From Anabaena sp. PCC 7108 (GTDB lineage: Bacteria; Cyanobacteriota; Cyanobacteriia; Cyanobacteriales; Nostocaceae), in contig NZ_KB235896.1 of assembly GCF_000332135.1 (NCBI RefSeq), positions 4,766,356 through 4,830,355 on the forward strand: DNA of 64,000 nt, read 5' to 3'. The translations under genes and the position numbers were made by a program. The notes beneath the pieces were generated by a model, which was given only the letters and a program-made list of their open reading frames with translations, made no database searches and was not told the DNA's origin. Positions 1-8,085 of the stretch are shown here, piece after piece; position 1 is the stretch's first letter; every line of letters starts with the position of its first letter.

Positions 1-272
1 CTAAAGGCTACTGACCGGACAGAATTTGTATGACCTTTACAACTTGACCACTTTCCCCCGGTTAGCAAATCCCAAATCTCGACTGTGCCATCTGCTAAAC
101 CCACAGCTATGCGTTGTCGTCCCTGGGGTGATATGGCTACTGCATATACTTCACTCTCAAACTCGGCAAAAGGTTTTTCAGGTTCTGGGGTTCCTGCTTC
201 TATGCCAATTTCGATTTCTGGGATTATTAATTGTTGACTGCTGATTTCTTGTTGACCTTGGGGTGCTTCCAT
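1..272 (-). CDS. WD40 repeat protein, N-terminal fragment (runs off the left edge)
   Basis: Reading the minus strand from the ATG at 272 gives an open frame to the window edge. The start MEAPQGQQEIS is followed by an acidic, proline-containing linker and then a WD40 repeat: VYAVAISPQGRQRIAVGLADG, TVEIWDLLTGG, then KGHTNSVRSVAF beginning the next blade. The GH...V.SVAFSPDG and WD signatures are those of beta-propeller repeats. An in-frame stop lies nine codons upstream of the ATG, which supports this start. WD40 proteins are protein-interaction scaffolds; the specific role cannot be given because most of the gene lies outside the window. The frame is intact as far as it can be read. Confidence 0.75.
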   Translation of the reverse strand, partial: MEAPQGQQEISSQQLIIPEIEIGIEAGTPEPEKPFAEFESEVYAVAISPQGRQRIAVGLADGTVEIWDLLTGGKWSSCKGHTNSVRSVAF

Positions 273-415
273 GCCAGTAGTGATACCAGTTTAGTTGTGT
301 GTGGGTGTTACTGGTTTTACTATGTATGCTATTTGGTTGTAAATACTTTTATACGTTTGTTTACAAGCAATTATCAGCAAATAGGCTGAAAACCCCGGAA
401 TAAAACTCTAAAAAT

Positions 416-463
416 TGTCTGATAGTGTAGCGTGGCGCAAGCCATATCAGGATTTACAGGATT
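416..463 (+). repeat. dispersed repeat, copy 1 (inverted match to 10663-10769)
   Basis: The text gtctgatag...tgtagcgtggcg...gccatatcagga is matched in reverse complement at 10663-10769, where the middle part is expanded to eight 10-bp units. Here the middle is nearly a single unit, so this looks like the unexpanded form of the same element. Confidence 0.6.
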
Positions 464-521
464 TTAGGATTTACAAGATGTTGGTAGCCCTGACGACTGG
501 AAGTCGCGGCTATACAAACAA

Positions 522-539
522 AGTCCGCCTAAGCGGACT
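522..539 (-). terminator. short hairpin, possible terminator of the downstream histidine kinase
   Basis: AGTCCGC (522-528) and GCGGACT (533-539) form a perfect 7-bp stem with a 4-nt loop. Read on the minus strand it is followed by TTGTTTG. It lies about 80 bases beyond the stop of the minus-strand kinase. The T-tract is weak and this hairpin type is also a common cyanobacterial intergenic repeat. Confidence 0.35.
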
Positions 540-621
540 AATGAAAAATTAAGGGTTTGGTCTGTTTAGATGCGGTTTCTAACCGCCGATTTGATCTTCA
601 GTACAATGCGTAAGTCCTGAA

Positions 622-2634
622 TTATTTGGTCTTCACAAACGACTGCTGTTCCTCTGCACTACCCTGAACAATGGGAATAGTGAAGTGGAACTGACTACCT
701 TGGTCTTTACCAGTGGACTCTGCCCAGATTTTGCCACCCCAGCCATTGACAATTTGCCGAGAAATTGCCAAACCCAGACCGGTACCACCAGCAGTCCGTC
801 GCAAAGCTCCCTCTTCTTGATAAAAGCGGTCAAAGACTATTTCTAGGCGATTGGGTTCTATGCCCCGTCCCGTGTCGGATACAGTCACCTCAACCATTTG
901 ATTGCGTTTGCTAGTAGTCGCTTTGATGTGAATCTCTCCTTGGGAAGGCGTAAATTTACAAGCATTGTCTATCAGTTTGGCGATTACCTCCACTAGCCAA
1001 TCACCGTCAGCCCTAATCAAAGGTAAAGTTTTAGGAATTTGCGTTTTAATTTGGGCTATCTTTTCCGTTGATGACCGTGTACGTAAGCGGCTGAGTGCTA
1101 AATCTATACATTCTTGTAAACTGAGGGATTCGGGATGCCATTGCACCCGACCACTTTCTAAATTAGAAAGAGTGAGGAAATCTTGCACTAATTTCCGCAT
1201 TCTCTCGGAGTCAGAAAGGGCTGTACTGAGCATCACCTGCTGCAACTCTAAAGGCATATCCGGCTCACTAGCGAGGCTTTCCAGACAAACTTGAATAGTA
1301 GATAGGGGGGTACGCAGTTCATGACCAGTGATGGCTATCAAGTTGCTACGGGTGCGGTCAAGGGCTTCTAGCTGCTTGTTCAGTTCTTCTAAATTAGCAA
1401 AAGCTTCGGCTTGAATTAATGCTGCGCCGACTTGAGTTGCGATCGCTTTGACCAAATCCAATTCTCCTGGTTGCCACTCATGGGGCGGTAAATCGCAATA
1501 ATGTAACTCGACAATTCCCAACAGTCGTCCTTGAGAGAACACTGGTTCCATCAACCAAGAACGAATGCCCAACTTTTTCACAATCAAGGAAAGTCTGGGA
1601 GAACTGGTCACACGATAGTCAATCAGCGTATCAGAAACACATACCCCCTCACCCTGTTGTGTAAGTTCTTGAAACAGAGGATTGCTCTCTAACTCCCAAG
1701 TTTGTCCCCGCACCGAAACCACACCAGGACTTAAAAATTCATGCTCAATTATGGCTTGGGCTTCGGTAGTTTGAGCGCGGTAAATGAGACAACGACCAGC
1801 TTCGAGATGTTGACCTAATTCTTGTGCAGCCACTTCGAGAACAGAGTGGGGATCAAGCGATCGCCTAATCGCCGTACTAATCGAGTTGATCAAGCGTTCT
1901 TTTCGTGCTTGTAGCGCTATAGAACGGTAGGCTTTGTGCAGTTTGTACTGACTAGCTTGCAGGTAAGTCACCAAGCGCTGTACAAACGGGTCAGTATCGA
2001 TATCACAAGCATATTCGTTCAATGGCTCTGCGCCTGATATCTTGATTGACTCTCCAATCCCGAACCTCTGTCGTGCTTCCTCAATTTTGTCTACCAAATC
2101 AGGTCTGTAAACCAGAATTCTGTCCAATAACAATTCTGCGGCTTTGAGGCTCACTCCCCGCTCTGATGTCCAAATCCCCTCAAATCTTCTCGCTGTATCG
2201 ATATCTAATCCAGGGGTAATTTCTGGTAACTGCTGATTTTTGGTAATAGAACCTAGACTTTCTCGGCACACTAAGCAGGTAGCATAGTTGTCCGCAATGA
2301 CCACCAAATGCCACTCTTGACTTAAACCGTCATCTGGCTCAAAAGCTACTTTTTCATAGTGTTCCGAATTATGGGCGAACTCCGTTTCTGGTGCAGATAA
2401 TACGTATATTTGATTACTTCGTTGAGACAGTCGTTGATAGCGATGAGCTTCTTGGCGGTAAAATCGCTCTCGTTGGAAACTAGCAATAATCAGGGGCTGG
2501 CTCAAGGTAGCAGCCAAAACCTGATCTTCCATTGCATGGGAGAGCGCCGTTAGTGAAGCCTTGAAATATAACTGGGTCCGCAGGTAGGGTAGTGACTGTA
2601 GCAAATCACTCAGCACGGAAGTCGAAATGCTCAT
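622..2634 (-). CDS. DICT-GAF sensor histidine kinase
   Basis: Soluble two-component sensor kinase of 670 residues. Residues 1-130 fit the DICT sensory domain, known from cyanobacterial and other light or redox signalling proteins (family knowledge). Residues about 250-405 are a GAF domain. HisKA follows with the phospho-accepting histidine H438 in ITGHELRTPLS, then HATPase_c with the N box LIDNACKFTP (about 554-563), G1 DTGRGIE (about 588) and G2 GGTGLGLAI (about 616). No membrane segment is seen. No response regulator lies next to it, so it is an orphan kinase. The ligand is unknown. The start MSISTSVLSDLL is the first Met and gives the full DICT domain. Confidence 0.9.
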   Translation of the reverse strand: MSISTSVLSDLLQSLPYLRTQLYFKASLTALSHAMEDQVLAATLSQPLIIASFQRERFYRQEAHRYQRLSQRSNQIYVLSAPETEFAHNSEHYEKVAFEPDDGLSQEWHLVVIADNYATCLVCRESLGSITKNQQLPEITPGLDIDTARRFEGIWTSERGVSLKAAELLLDRILVYRPDLVDKIEEARQRFGIGESIKISGAEPLNEYACDIDTDPFVQRLVTYLQASQYKLHKAYRSIALQARKERLINSISTAIRRSLDPHSVLEVAAQELGQHLEAGRCLIYRAQTTEAQAIIEHEFLSPGVVSVRGQTWELESNPLFQELTQQGEGVCVSDTLIDYRVTSSPRLSLIVKKLGIRSWLMEPVFSQGRLLGIVELHYCDLPPHEWQPGELDLVKAIATQVGAALIQAEAFANLEELNKQLEALDRTRSNLIAITGHELRTPLSTIQVCLESLASEPDMPLELQQVMLSTALSDSERMRKLVQDFLTLSNLESGRVQWHPESLSLQECIDLALSRLRTRSSTEKIAQIKTQIPKTLPLIRADGDWLVEVIAKLIDNACKFTPSQGEIHIKATTSKRNQMVEVTVSDTGRGIEPNRLEIVFDRFYQEEGALRRTAGGTGLGLAISRQIVNGWGGKIWAESTGKDQGSQFHFTIPIVQGSAEEQQSFVKTK

Positions 2635-3229
2635 GAATATCGTTAAACGCCCAATCTAGACAAGATCCACGTCACAAATGCATTGTACAATTTAAAACTG
2701 GTCAATTGTTAGTTGTCAGTTGTCATTAAACACATCTTAACCATTATCCGTAAAAAGAAAATTTATCTCTTTTTTTAACTTCAATACAGCTTTGGTCGCA
2801 ACTAAAGCCAAAATACCATAGCAGGGGCTAATGTATGAGGTTTCCTAAAATTTGCTCACAAGTTTTGCATTTTTACAATTGAGATCCTCATTTTAGATTA
2901 GCTTAAAAAGCTTGTTCTTATTGATTAGTTTGTAAATATAGTAATCTAGTTTTTTACAAGTCTGCTAAAAATATTAAATTTTATTTAAAATTCAAAAAAT
3001 CGTCTTTATATAAGCTATGTAACTATACATAACTATATGTTAATCAGAATTAAGATATAGTTATGAGATACATTTTCTCCCTTGCCAGGTTTTTAAACCC
3101 ATCATCTTTAATGATATAATTTCCCTATCAGTACTCAAGCCTTTTAATATTATTTTCAATATTTAAAGGCTTGAATGTTGATGATCATTTTACAAACATA
3201 TAAAATCGATTAAAAGGAAACTATTAATC
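2635..3229. other. AT-rich intergenic region with a long hairpin
   Basis: About 600 bases between divergent genes with no convincing open frame. It contains the STRR-like text gttagttgtcagttgtcatt (2707-2726) and an inverted repeat at 3136-3173 (caagcctttt...aaaggcttg) whose AT-rich inner part can also pair. The hairpin lies about 55 bases upstream of the DUF427 start and has no T-tract, so it could be a leader or operator structure rather than a terminator. Confidence 0.4.
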
Positions 3230-3724
3230 ATGAGACCAAATCCAATTCCCCCACAACCAGGTCAAGAATCAGTTTGGGACTATCCCCGTCCTGCGATTTT
3301 AGAAGATACCGACAAACACCTGAAAGTGATTTGTAATGATATTGTTTTAGCAGAAACTACCAGAGGAAAAAGAGTCTTAGAAACCAGTCATCCTCCTACT
3401 TATTACTTCCCTCCAGAAGACATCAAACTAGAATATTTAATTGAAACACCAAAGAAAAATTTGTGTGAGTGGAAAGGTGCATATCAATATTATGATATCA
3501 AGATTGGTGATAAACTGCTAAAATATGCTGCTTGGCGATATTTTGCACCAACTCCAAATTTTCTTCCCATGCAAGAATATTATGGTTTTATTGCGGCTTT
3601 AATGGATGCTTGTTATGTCAATGATGAGCTAGTAAAACCCCAATCTGGTGATTTTTATGGCGGTTGGATCACGGCGGATATTGTCGGACCCTTTAAAGGT
3701 GAACCAGGTACTTGGGGATGGTAA
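3230..3724 (+). CDS. DUF427 family protein
   Basis: A 164-residue protein with the DUF427 (NTP_transf_9) pattern: SVWDYPRPA near residue 14, TRGKRVLETS, HPPTYYFPPED, then CEWKG and a conserved AAW. The domain forms a small beta barrel; its biochemical role is not established. The start is supported by the upstream aaaggaaactattaatc. It ends three bases before the next gene, so the two are very likely co-transcribed. Some homologues are longer or duplicated; this one has a single domain. The gene is AT-rich like its partner. Confidence 0.85.
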   Translation: MRPNPIPPQPGQESVWDYPRPAILEDTDKHLKVICNDIVLAETTRGKRVLETSHPPTYYFPPEDIKLEYLIETPKKNLCEWKGAYQYYDIKIGDKLLKYAAWRYFAPTPNFLPMQEYYGFIAALMDACYVNDELVKPQSGDFYGGWITADIVGPFKGEPGTWGW

Positions 3725-3727
3725 ATA

Positions 3728-5083
3728 ATGAAGATTGTAGTTATCAAAATTGATAGTTTGATAATTCAGGAACATCATTTAGAAATTATTTATAGTGCAG
3801 ATAAATTCAAATTTTCAACCAAGATTTTCTATCATGGTGTTTCTTTTTCTGGGTTGATGAAAAAATATTCTCAAGCCTTTATCCAGGGTATAGTTGCTCA
3901 TATTGCCTTATTTGAAGGTATGAAACTATGTTCTCTATTTCCTGAATACTATGATATTTCTGTCATTGCTGAATATTTAGAACATCCGGTTTTAGATTTA
4001 TTTGTGACAATATATCAAGGAGTATTTGGACAACATTGGTATGAAAATAATATTACCAATTATCAACAACCAGAAATTATTTATTCCCAGAAATTAGGAA
4101 TAAGTCAAACTACAAATATTTTAGGAGATAATCAAACGATTCTCGCTGGTTGTGGTGGTGGCAAAGATAGTATTGTCGCTATGAAAATGTTAGAAGAAGC
4201 AGGTATACCCTTTGCTTCTATGCAGTATTCCCATAGTGTTTACGGAAAAGCCGATTTTCAGCATGAGTTAATTTCCCAAGTGTTAGAAAGTGTACAACCA
4301 CTTCAGAAACATCAAATATCCATTTTTGATGATTTTACAGAGTTTCCATTTCTGAAATTATATTTTCCTGAAAATTCCGGTATTACTGCACCAGAAACAC
4401 CAGTTTCTATTTTTGAATCTTTAATTTTAATGTTAGATAAAGGATATAATTATCTTTGTTTAGCACATGAAAAAAGTGCCAATACTGGTAATTTATTCTG
4501 GGATGATATAGATAAAGAAGTTAATCATCAATGGGGTAAAGGTTTAGCAGCAGAACAGATTTTAGACCAATTTATTCAGGAAAATCTGTTAACTAATTTT
4601 AAATATTTCAGCCTTTTACAACCTATTTACGATTTTCGCATTTTCCAAAACTTTAGTAAATACCCGGAATTTATTCCTAAAATTCATTCTTGCAATGTGC
4701 AAAAACCTTGGTGTAAGAAATGTCCTAAATGTGCTTATGTTTGGTTAGGTATGATGGCATTTTCTCAGCAAAGTATTGTTGATAAAGTTTTTAAAAACAA
4801 CCTATTTGATGATGTAGACTTACTTCCTACATTCCGAGAAATGGTAGGTTTGGGTGAACATACACCATTTGAATGTATCGGAGAAATTGAAGAAAGTTGG
4901 TTATTTATGAAAAGATGTTTAGAAAAAGGTTCAACAGGTACAGCGTTAGATATGTTTGCTGAAGAAATTTTAGCAGATACGAGGATTGATTGGCAGAAAA
5001 TAGAAGAGAAATATAATTATGTTTATACAACAGAACACGCTATACCTGATTGGATATTTGAACAGATTAAAGAACAGTTGTAA
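3728..5083 (+). CDS. PP-loop ATP pyrophosphatase-like protein, possible MurL-type epimerase
   Basis: A 451-residue protein. The clear feature is a PP-loop ATP-binding motif, AGCGGGKDSIVA, at about residues 140-151, followed by an alpha/beta region typical of N-type ATP pyrophosphatases that adenylate a carboxyl group. A cysteine cluster, SCNVQKPWCKKCPKC, near residue 323-337 looks like a metal-binding or structural site. Size, PP-loop and cysteine cluster recall the MurL family (UDP-MurNAc-L-Ala-L-Glu epimerase, which consumes ATP to AMP and PPi), but this comes from memory of the family and is not proven. The gene follows DUF427 by 3 bases. No murD2 or other wall gene is adjacent, which weakens the MurL assignment. 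Alternative: another PP-loop amidotransferase or thiolation enzyme. Confidence 0.6.
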   Translation: MKIVVIKIDSLIIQEHHLEIIYSADKFKFSTKIFYHGVSFSGLMKKYSQAFIQGIVAHIALFEGMKLCSLFPEYYDISVIAEYLEHPVLDLFVTIYQGVFGQHWYENNITNYQQPEIIYSQKLGISQTTNILGDNQTILAGCGGGKDSIVAMKMLEEAGIPFASMQYSHSVYGKADFQHELISQVLESVQPLQKHQISIFDDFTEFPFLKLYFPENSGITAPETPVSIFESLILMLDKGYNYLCLAHEKSANTGNLFWDDIDKEVNHQWGKGLAAEQILDQFIQENLLTNFKYFSLLQPIYDFRIFQNFSKYPEFIPKIHSCNVQKPWCKKCPKCAYVWLGMMAFSQQSIVDKVFKNNLFDDVDLLPTFREMVGLGEHTPFECIGEIEESWLFMKRCLEKGSTGTALDMFAEEILADTRIDWQKIEEKYNYVYTTEHAIPDWIFEQIKEQL

Positions 5084-5090
5084 AAACTAA

Positions 5091-5222
5091 CTACCCGAAT
5101 TAAGGACGCAAGAAGATTATAGTATTAATGATACCGTTCAGTTGAGTGAGGAAGATGTGAGAATTTTGATTGAACAAAGCAAAAAATTTATTGAAATTGC
5201 AGAGAAATTTTTACTAATCTAA
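5091..5222 (+). pseudogene. possible short gene remnant
   Basis: An open stretch of 43 codons without an ATG (frame opened by TAA at 5088-5090) reads RTQEDYSIND then TVQLSEEDVRILIEQSKKF. The charged helical pattern looks coding and could be the end of a lost gene, but it is too short to identify. It may also be chance. Confidence 0.2.
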
Positions 5223-5236
5223 AAAATCTGAAAAAA

Positions 5237-6766
5237 TCATAATTGTTGAGATTTTAACCATTCACTGACAACTTTTTCCACTGGTTGAGATTGATTATCT
5301 ACTTGATAATTTATCTTTTGTATGTCAGTTGTAGAAATTTTCCCTCCTAATTGATTAATAGTATCTATGATTTCTGGATATTTTTGCAGTATTTCTTGAT
5401 TAAAAATAGGTACAGCTTGATAGGGAGGAAAGTATTTTTTATCATCTTTTAAAATCACTAATTTTAAAAATGGAATTAAACCATCTGTAGAATTAGCTGC
5501 GATGATATCTACTTTCTTTTCTACCAAAGATTTATACATTAATCCTAATTCCATCTGTTGAGGAGGTTTGGTAAAATTGAAGTTGTATGTTTTTGCTAAC
5601 CCTGGATAACCATCTTCTCTAACAATAAATTCATAACCAAATCCGGCTTGCATTTGTGAAGTATATTTAGCAATATCAGAAAGGGTTTTAACCTGCCATT
5701 TTTTCGCATCTTCACCACGAATAGTTAAAGCATAAGTATTTTCAAACCCTAAAGGTTTCATCACTGCTAATTTTAATTCTTGATCATAGTATTCCTTCAC
5801 TTTTTCATAAACAATTTCAGGATTATTAATCGGTTTTTCTTTTAAAATTGCTGTAAATGCAGTTCCTGTATATTCTACATAACCGGCAATTTTTCCTGCT
5901 TTTACCGCTTCATGAGCAATAAATGTACCTCCTAAATTAAACCGACGATCTACTTTTAATTTAGTATGATTTTCTATTTGTTGTGCTAATAATTCACCTA
6001 AAATTACTTGTTCAGTAAAATTTTTTGAGCCAATAGAAATTGTTGCTGGGGTTTGTTGATAGTTAAATGTAATTAATCCGACTATAATTAAACCGATTAT
6101 TCCTAAAATAATACCTATATTTCGATTAAACTTACCTTTATTTGCTGTTTGTTTAGTCAGGGTTTTTTCTAAAAATCCTAAACCAAAATCTGCACTCAAA
6201 GCAATAAAAGCTGCTGGTACTGCACCTGCTAAAATCAATTCATTATTAACTGTAGAAATCCCACGAAAAATAAATATTCCTAAACCTCCACCACCAATAG
6301 CAGCAGCAATTGTGGCGATTCCTACTGATATAACTGTTGCTACTCTCACGCCTGCCAAAATAACTGGTAAAGCCAGAGGAATTTCGACTTGTAATAATAA
6401 TTGTTGGTCTGTCATTCCCATTCCTACTCCGGCTTCTTTAATAGCAGGATTAATACTATTAATGCCAATGCAAGTATTACGAATTATGGGTAATAAAGCG
6501 TAAAGAGTCAGGGCAAATATAGCGGGAGTTTTGCCAATTCCTCCCAGGAAAGGGACAGAAATTAAAAACCCAAATATGGCTAAACTGGGGATAGTTTGAA
6601 CAGCGTTTGCTAAACCAAGAATAGGAGAAGCTAATTTGGGTTGACGAGTGATAAAAATGCCCACAGGAAGCCCGATAGAAATGGCTATTGTCATAGCTAT
6701 AGCTACTAATATTAAATGTTCTCCACTGCGGAGAATAATTTCAGGTGCGTATTGAAATAAAAACAT
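5237..6766 (-). CDS. glycine betaine/choline-type ABC transporter, permease fused to substrate-binding protein
   Basis: A 509-residue fusion. Residues 1-210 are a ProW/OpuBB-type inner-membrane permease with several hydrophobic segments and the ABC-interaction loop around EAGVGMGMTDQQLLLQVEIP. After a further membrane helix (about 215-235), residues 240-509 are an OpuAC/OpuBC-type binding domain starting ISIGSKNFTEQVILGE, with the family hallmark GYVEYTGTAFTAIL. The fusion places the receptor domain on the outer face of the membrane. It is transcribed 29 bases after the ATPase gene and together they make a complete importer for osmoprotectants (glycine betaine, choline or similar; the exact substrate cannot be told from sequence). 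The start has no obvious Shine-Dalgarno sequence. Length is normal for permease-receptor fusions. Confidence 0.88.
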   Translation of the reverse strand: MFLFQYAPEIILRSGEHLILVAIAMTIAISIGLPVGIFITRQPKLASPILGLANAVQTIPSLAIFGFLISVPFLGGIGKTPAIFALTLYALLPIIRNTCIGINSINPAIKEAGVGMGMTDQQLLLQVEIPLALPVILAGVRVATVISVGIATIAAAIGGGGLGIFIFRGISTVNNELILAGAVPAAFIALSADFGLGFLEKTLTKQTANKGKFNRNIGIILGIIGLIIVGLITFNYQQTPATISIGSKNFTEQVILGELLAQQIENHTKLKVDRRFNLGGTFIAHEAVKAGKIAGYVEYTGTAFTAILKEKPINNPEIVYEKVKEYYDQELKLAVMKPLGFENTYALTIRGEDAKKWQVKTLSDIAKYTSQMQAGFGYEFIVREDGYPGLAKTYNFNFTKPPQQMELGLMYKSLVEKKVDIIAANSTDGLIPFLKLVILKDDKKYFPPYQAVPIFNQEILQKYPEIIDTINQLGGKISTTDIQKINYQVDNQSQPVEKVVSEWLKSQQL

Positions 6767-6795
6767 ATTTTTTTTGATTTTAATTTAAATTGATT

Positions 6796-7563
6796 TTAAT
6801 TATTGTGTTCCCAATTATTTGCAGTATTTAAACAAGCAAGAAAAGCTTGTGCTTCTGGATGTTGAGATTGGATAAATTCTTTTCTAGTTCCTAATACGAC
6901 TAAATTTCCTTCATACATTAAACCAATTCTAGATGCTAAAAAGAAAGCCTCTTGAATATCATGGGTGACAAATATCACTGTTTTTCCTAGTTGTTGTTGT
7001 AAATATCGAAATTGTTGTTGTAATTCTAAACGAGTGATAGGATCAAGTGCGCCAAAAGGTTCATCCATTAATAATATAGGTGGATCTGCGGCTAAAGCCC
7101 TAGCAACTCCCACTCGTTGACGCTGGCCTCCTGATAATTGATGAGGATAACGTTGAGCAAATTTTTCTGGTTCTAACCCAACTAAATTTAACATTTCGTA
7201 GACTCTATTCTGAATTTTCTGTGGTGGCCATTTTTCTAAAGATGGTACAATACCAATATTTTCAGCAATGGTAAAATGAGGAAATAAACCTGTTTCTTGG
7301 ATGACGTAACCTATCCGCCTTCTCAGTTTAATAGCATCCCATTTAGTTGTAGGGTGATCGCTGACTAAAACTTCTCCTTTTGTGGGTAAAAGTAAATGAT
7401 TGATTAATTTTAAAGTTGTAGTTTTACCGCTACCACTACGCCCTAATAAAATTAATGCTTCCCCTTGATAAATGTTTAGATTTAAGTTATGTAATAGGGG
7501 ACGATGATTGATTTCAAAACTGACGTTACGAAATTCTACTGTAATTTTCGATGTTGTAGACAT
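6796..7563 (-). CDS. ABC transporter ATP-binding protein, OpuCA/ProV-like
   Basis: A 255-residue nucleotide-binding subunit. Walker A is GRSGSGKTT (about 41-49), the Q-loop lies around YVIQETGLFPHFT, the signature is LSGGQRQRVGVARAL, Walker B is ILLMDEP, and the switch histidine is in FVTHD. The sequence around FPHFTIAENI is typical of the quaternary amine uptake subfamily. It lacks the C-terminal CBS domains found in many OpuCA/ProV proteins, so the ionic-strength sensing reported for OpuA through CBS is not expected here. It is the first gene of a two-gene minus-strand operon; the permease-receptor fusion follows after 29 bases. Confidence 0.9.
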   Translation of the reverse strand: MSTTSKITVEFRNVSFEINHRPLLHNLNLNIYQGEALILLGRSGSGKTTTLKLINHLLLPTKGEVLVSDHPTTKWDAIKLRRRIGYVIQETGLFPHFTIAENIGIVPSLEKWPPQKIQNRVYEMLNLVGLEPEKFAQRYPHQLSGGQRQRVGVARALAADPPILLMDEPFGALDPITRLELQQQFRYLQQQLGKTVIFVTHDIQEAFFLASRIGLMYEGNLVVLGTRKEFIQSQHPEAQAFLACLNTANNWEHNN

Positions 7564-8085
7564 AATTATCTAGTTAAATAAAATTAAGCTCGAACATGAA
7601 TCAATACTAGTCGGTTAAGCTCAAAAAATAAAATTACGTAGGTTGGTTTCTGGAACGTATCCCTACAGGACACTGCGTGAACGCGTAGCGTAGGCATAAC
7701 CCAATTAGGCATAACCCAATATTGATAAACATTTGTTGGGTTTGGCTGCCACTTAACCCAAACTACAAAAACTACAAAAACTAAATTTTGAATTTTTTAC
7801 CTGCAATCTGCTGCATTCAGCATATAACGCTTTTTGGGGTGGCTATTTTTTATGCACCTCTTTCTACTTTTCTCAGATTTTATGTCTGAGTAAGTATTCT
7901 CTACCTCTAGCACCTCTCAATGTTTAGCAAGGAATAAACTCTTGAAAAACAGGCAATTTTCACCCTTGACTTCTAATTAATAAGGTATACATTTATAGAA
8001 ATTCATGCTTGTAGATTTAATTACTTTTCCTTTTTTAACCGTATCAATTTGAGTAAATTTACACCTATATAGGTAATTTTGGCTA
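7564..8085. other. divergent intergenic region with repeat text
   Basis: Between the divergent transporter and debranching genes. It has the common cyanobacterial repeat gcgtgaacgcgtagcgtagg (7674-7693) and a tandem duplication of ggcataacccaat (about 7692 and 7707). No frame looks coding. The promoters of both flanking genes must lie here, but no confident -10/-35 pair was identified. Confidence 0.45.

Larger units (their letters stand above)
273..621. other. intergenic region with dispersed repeats between two minus-strand genes
   Basis: No coding potential seen. It holds the dispersed repeat at 416-463, text of the type aggatttacaggattttagg (a common short direct repeat), the sequence gactggaagtcgcggctata, and an inverted repeat at 522-539. 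The stretch around 606 contains tgcgtaagtcctga, which resembles an end of the MITE at 20768-20933. Confidence 0.5.
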
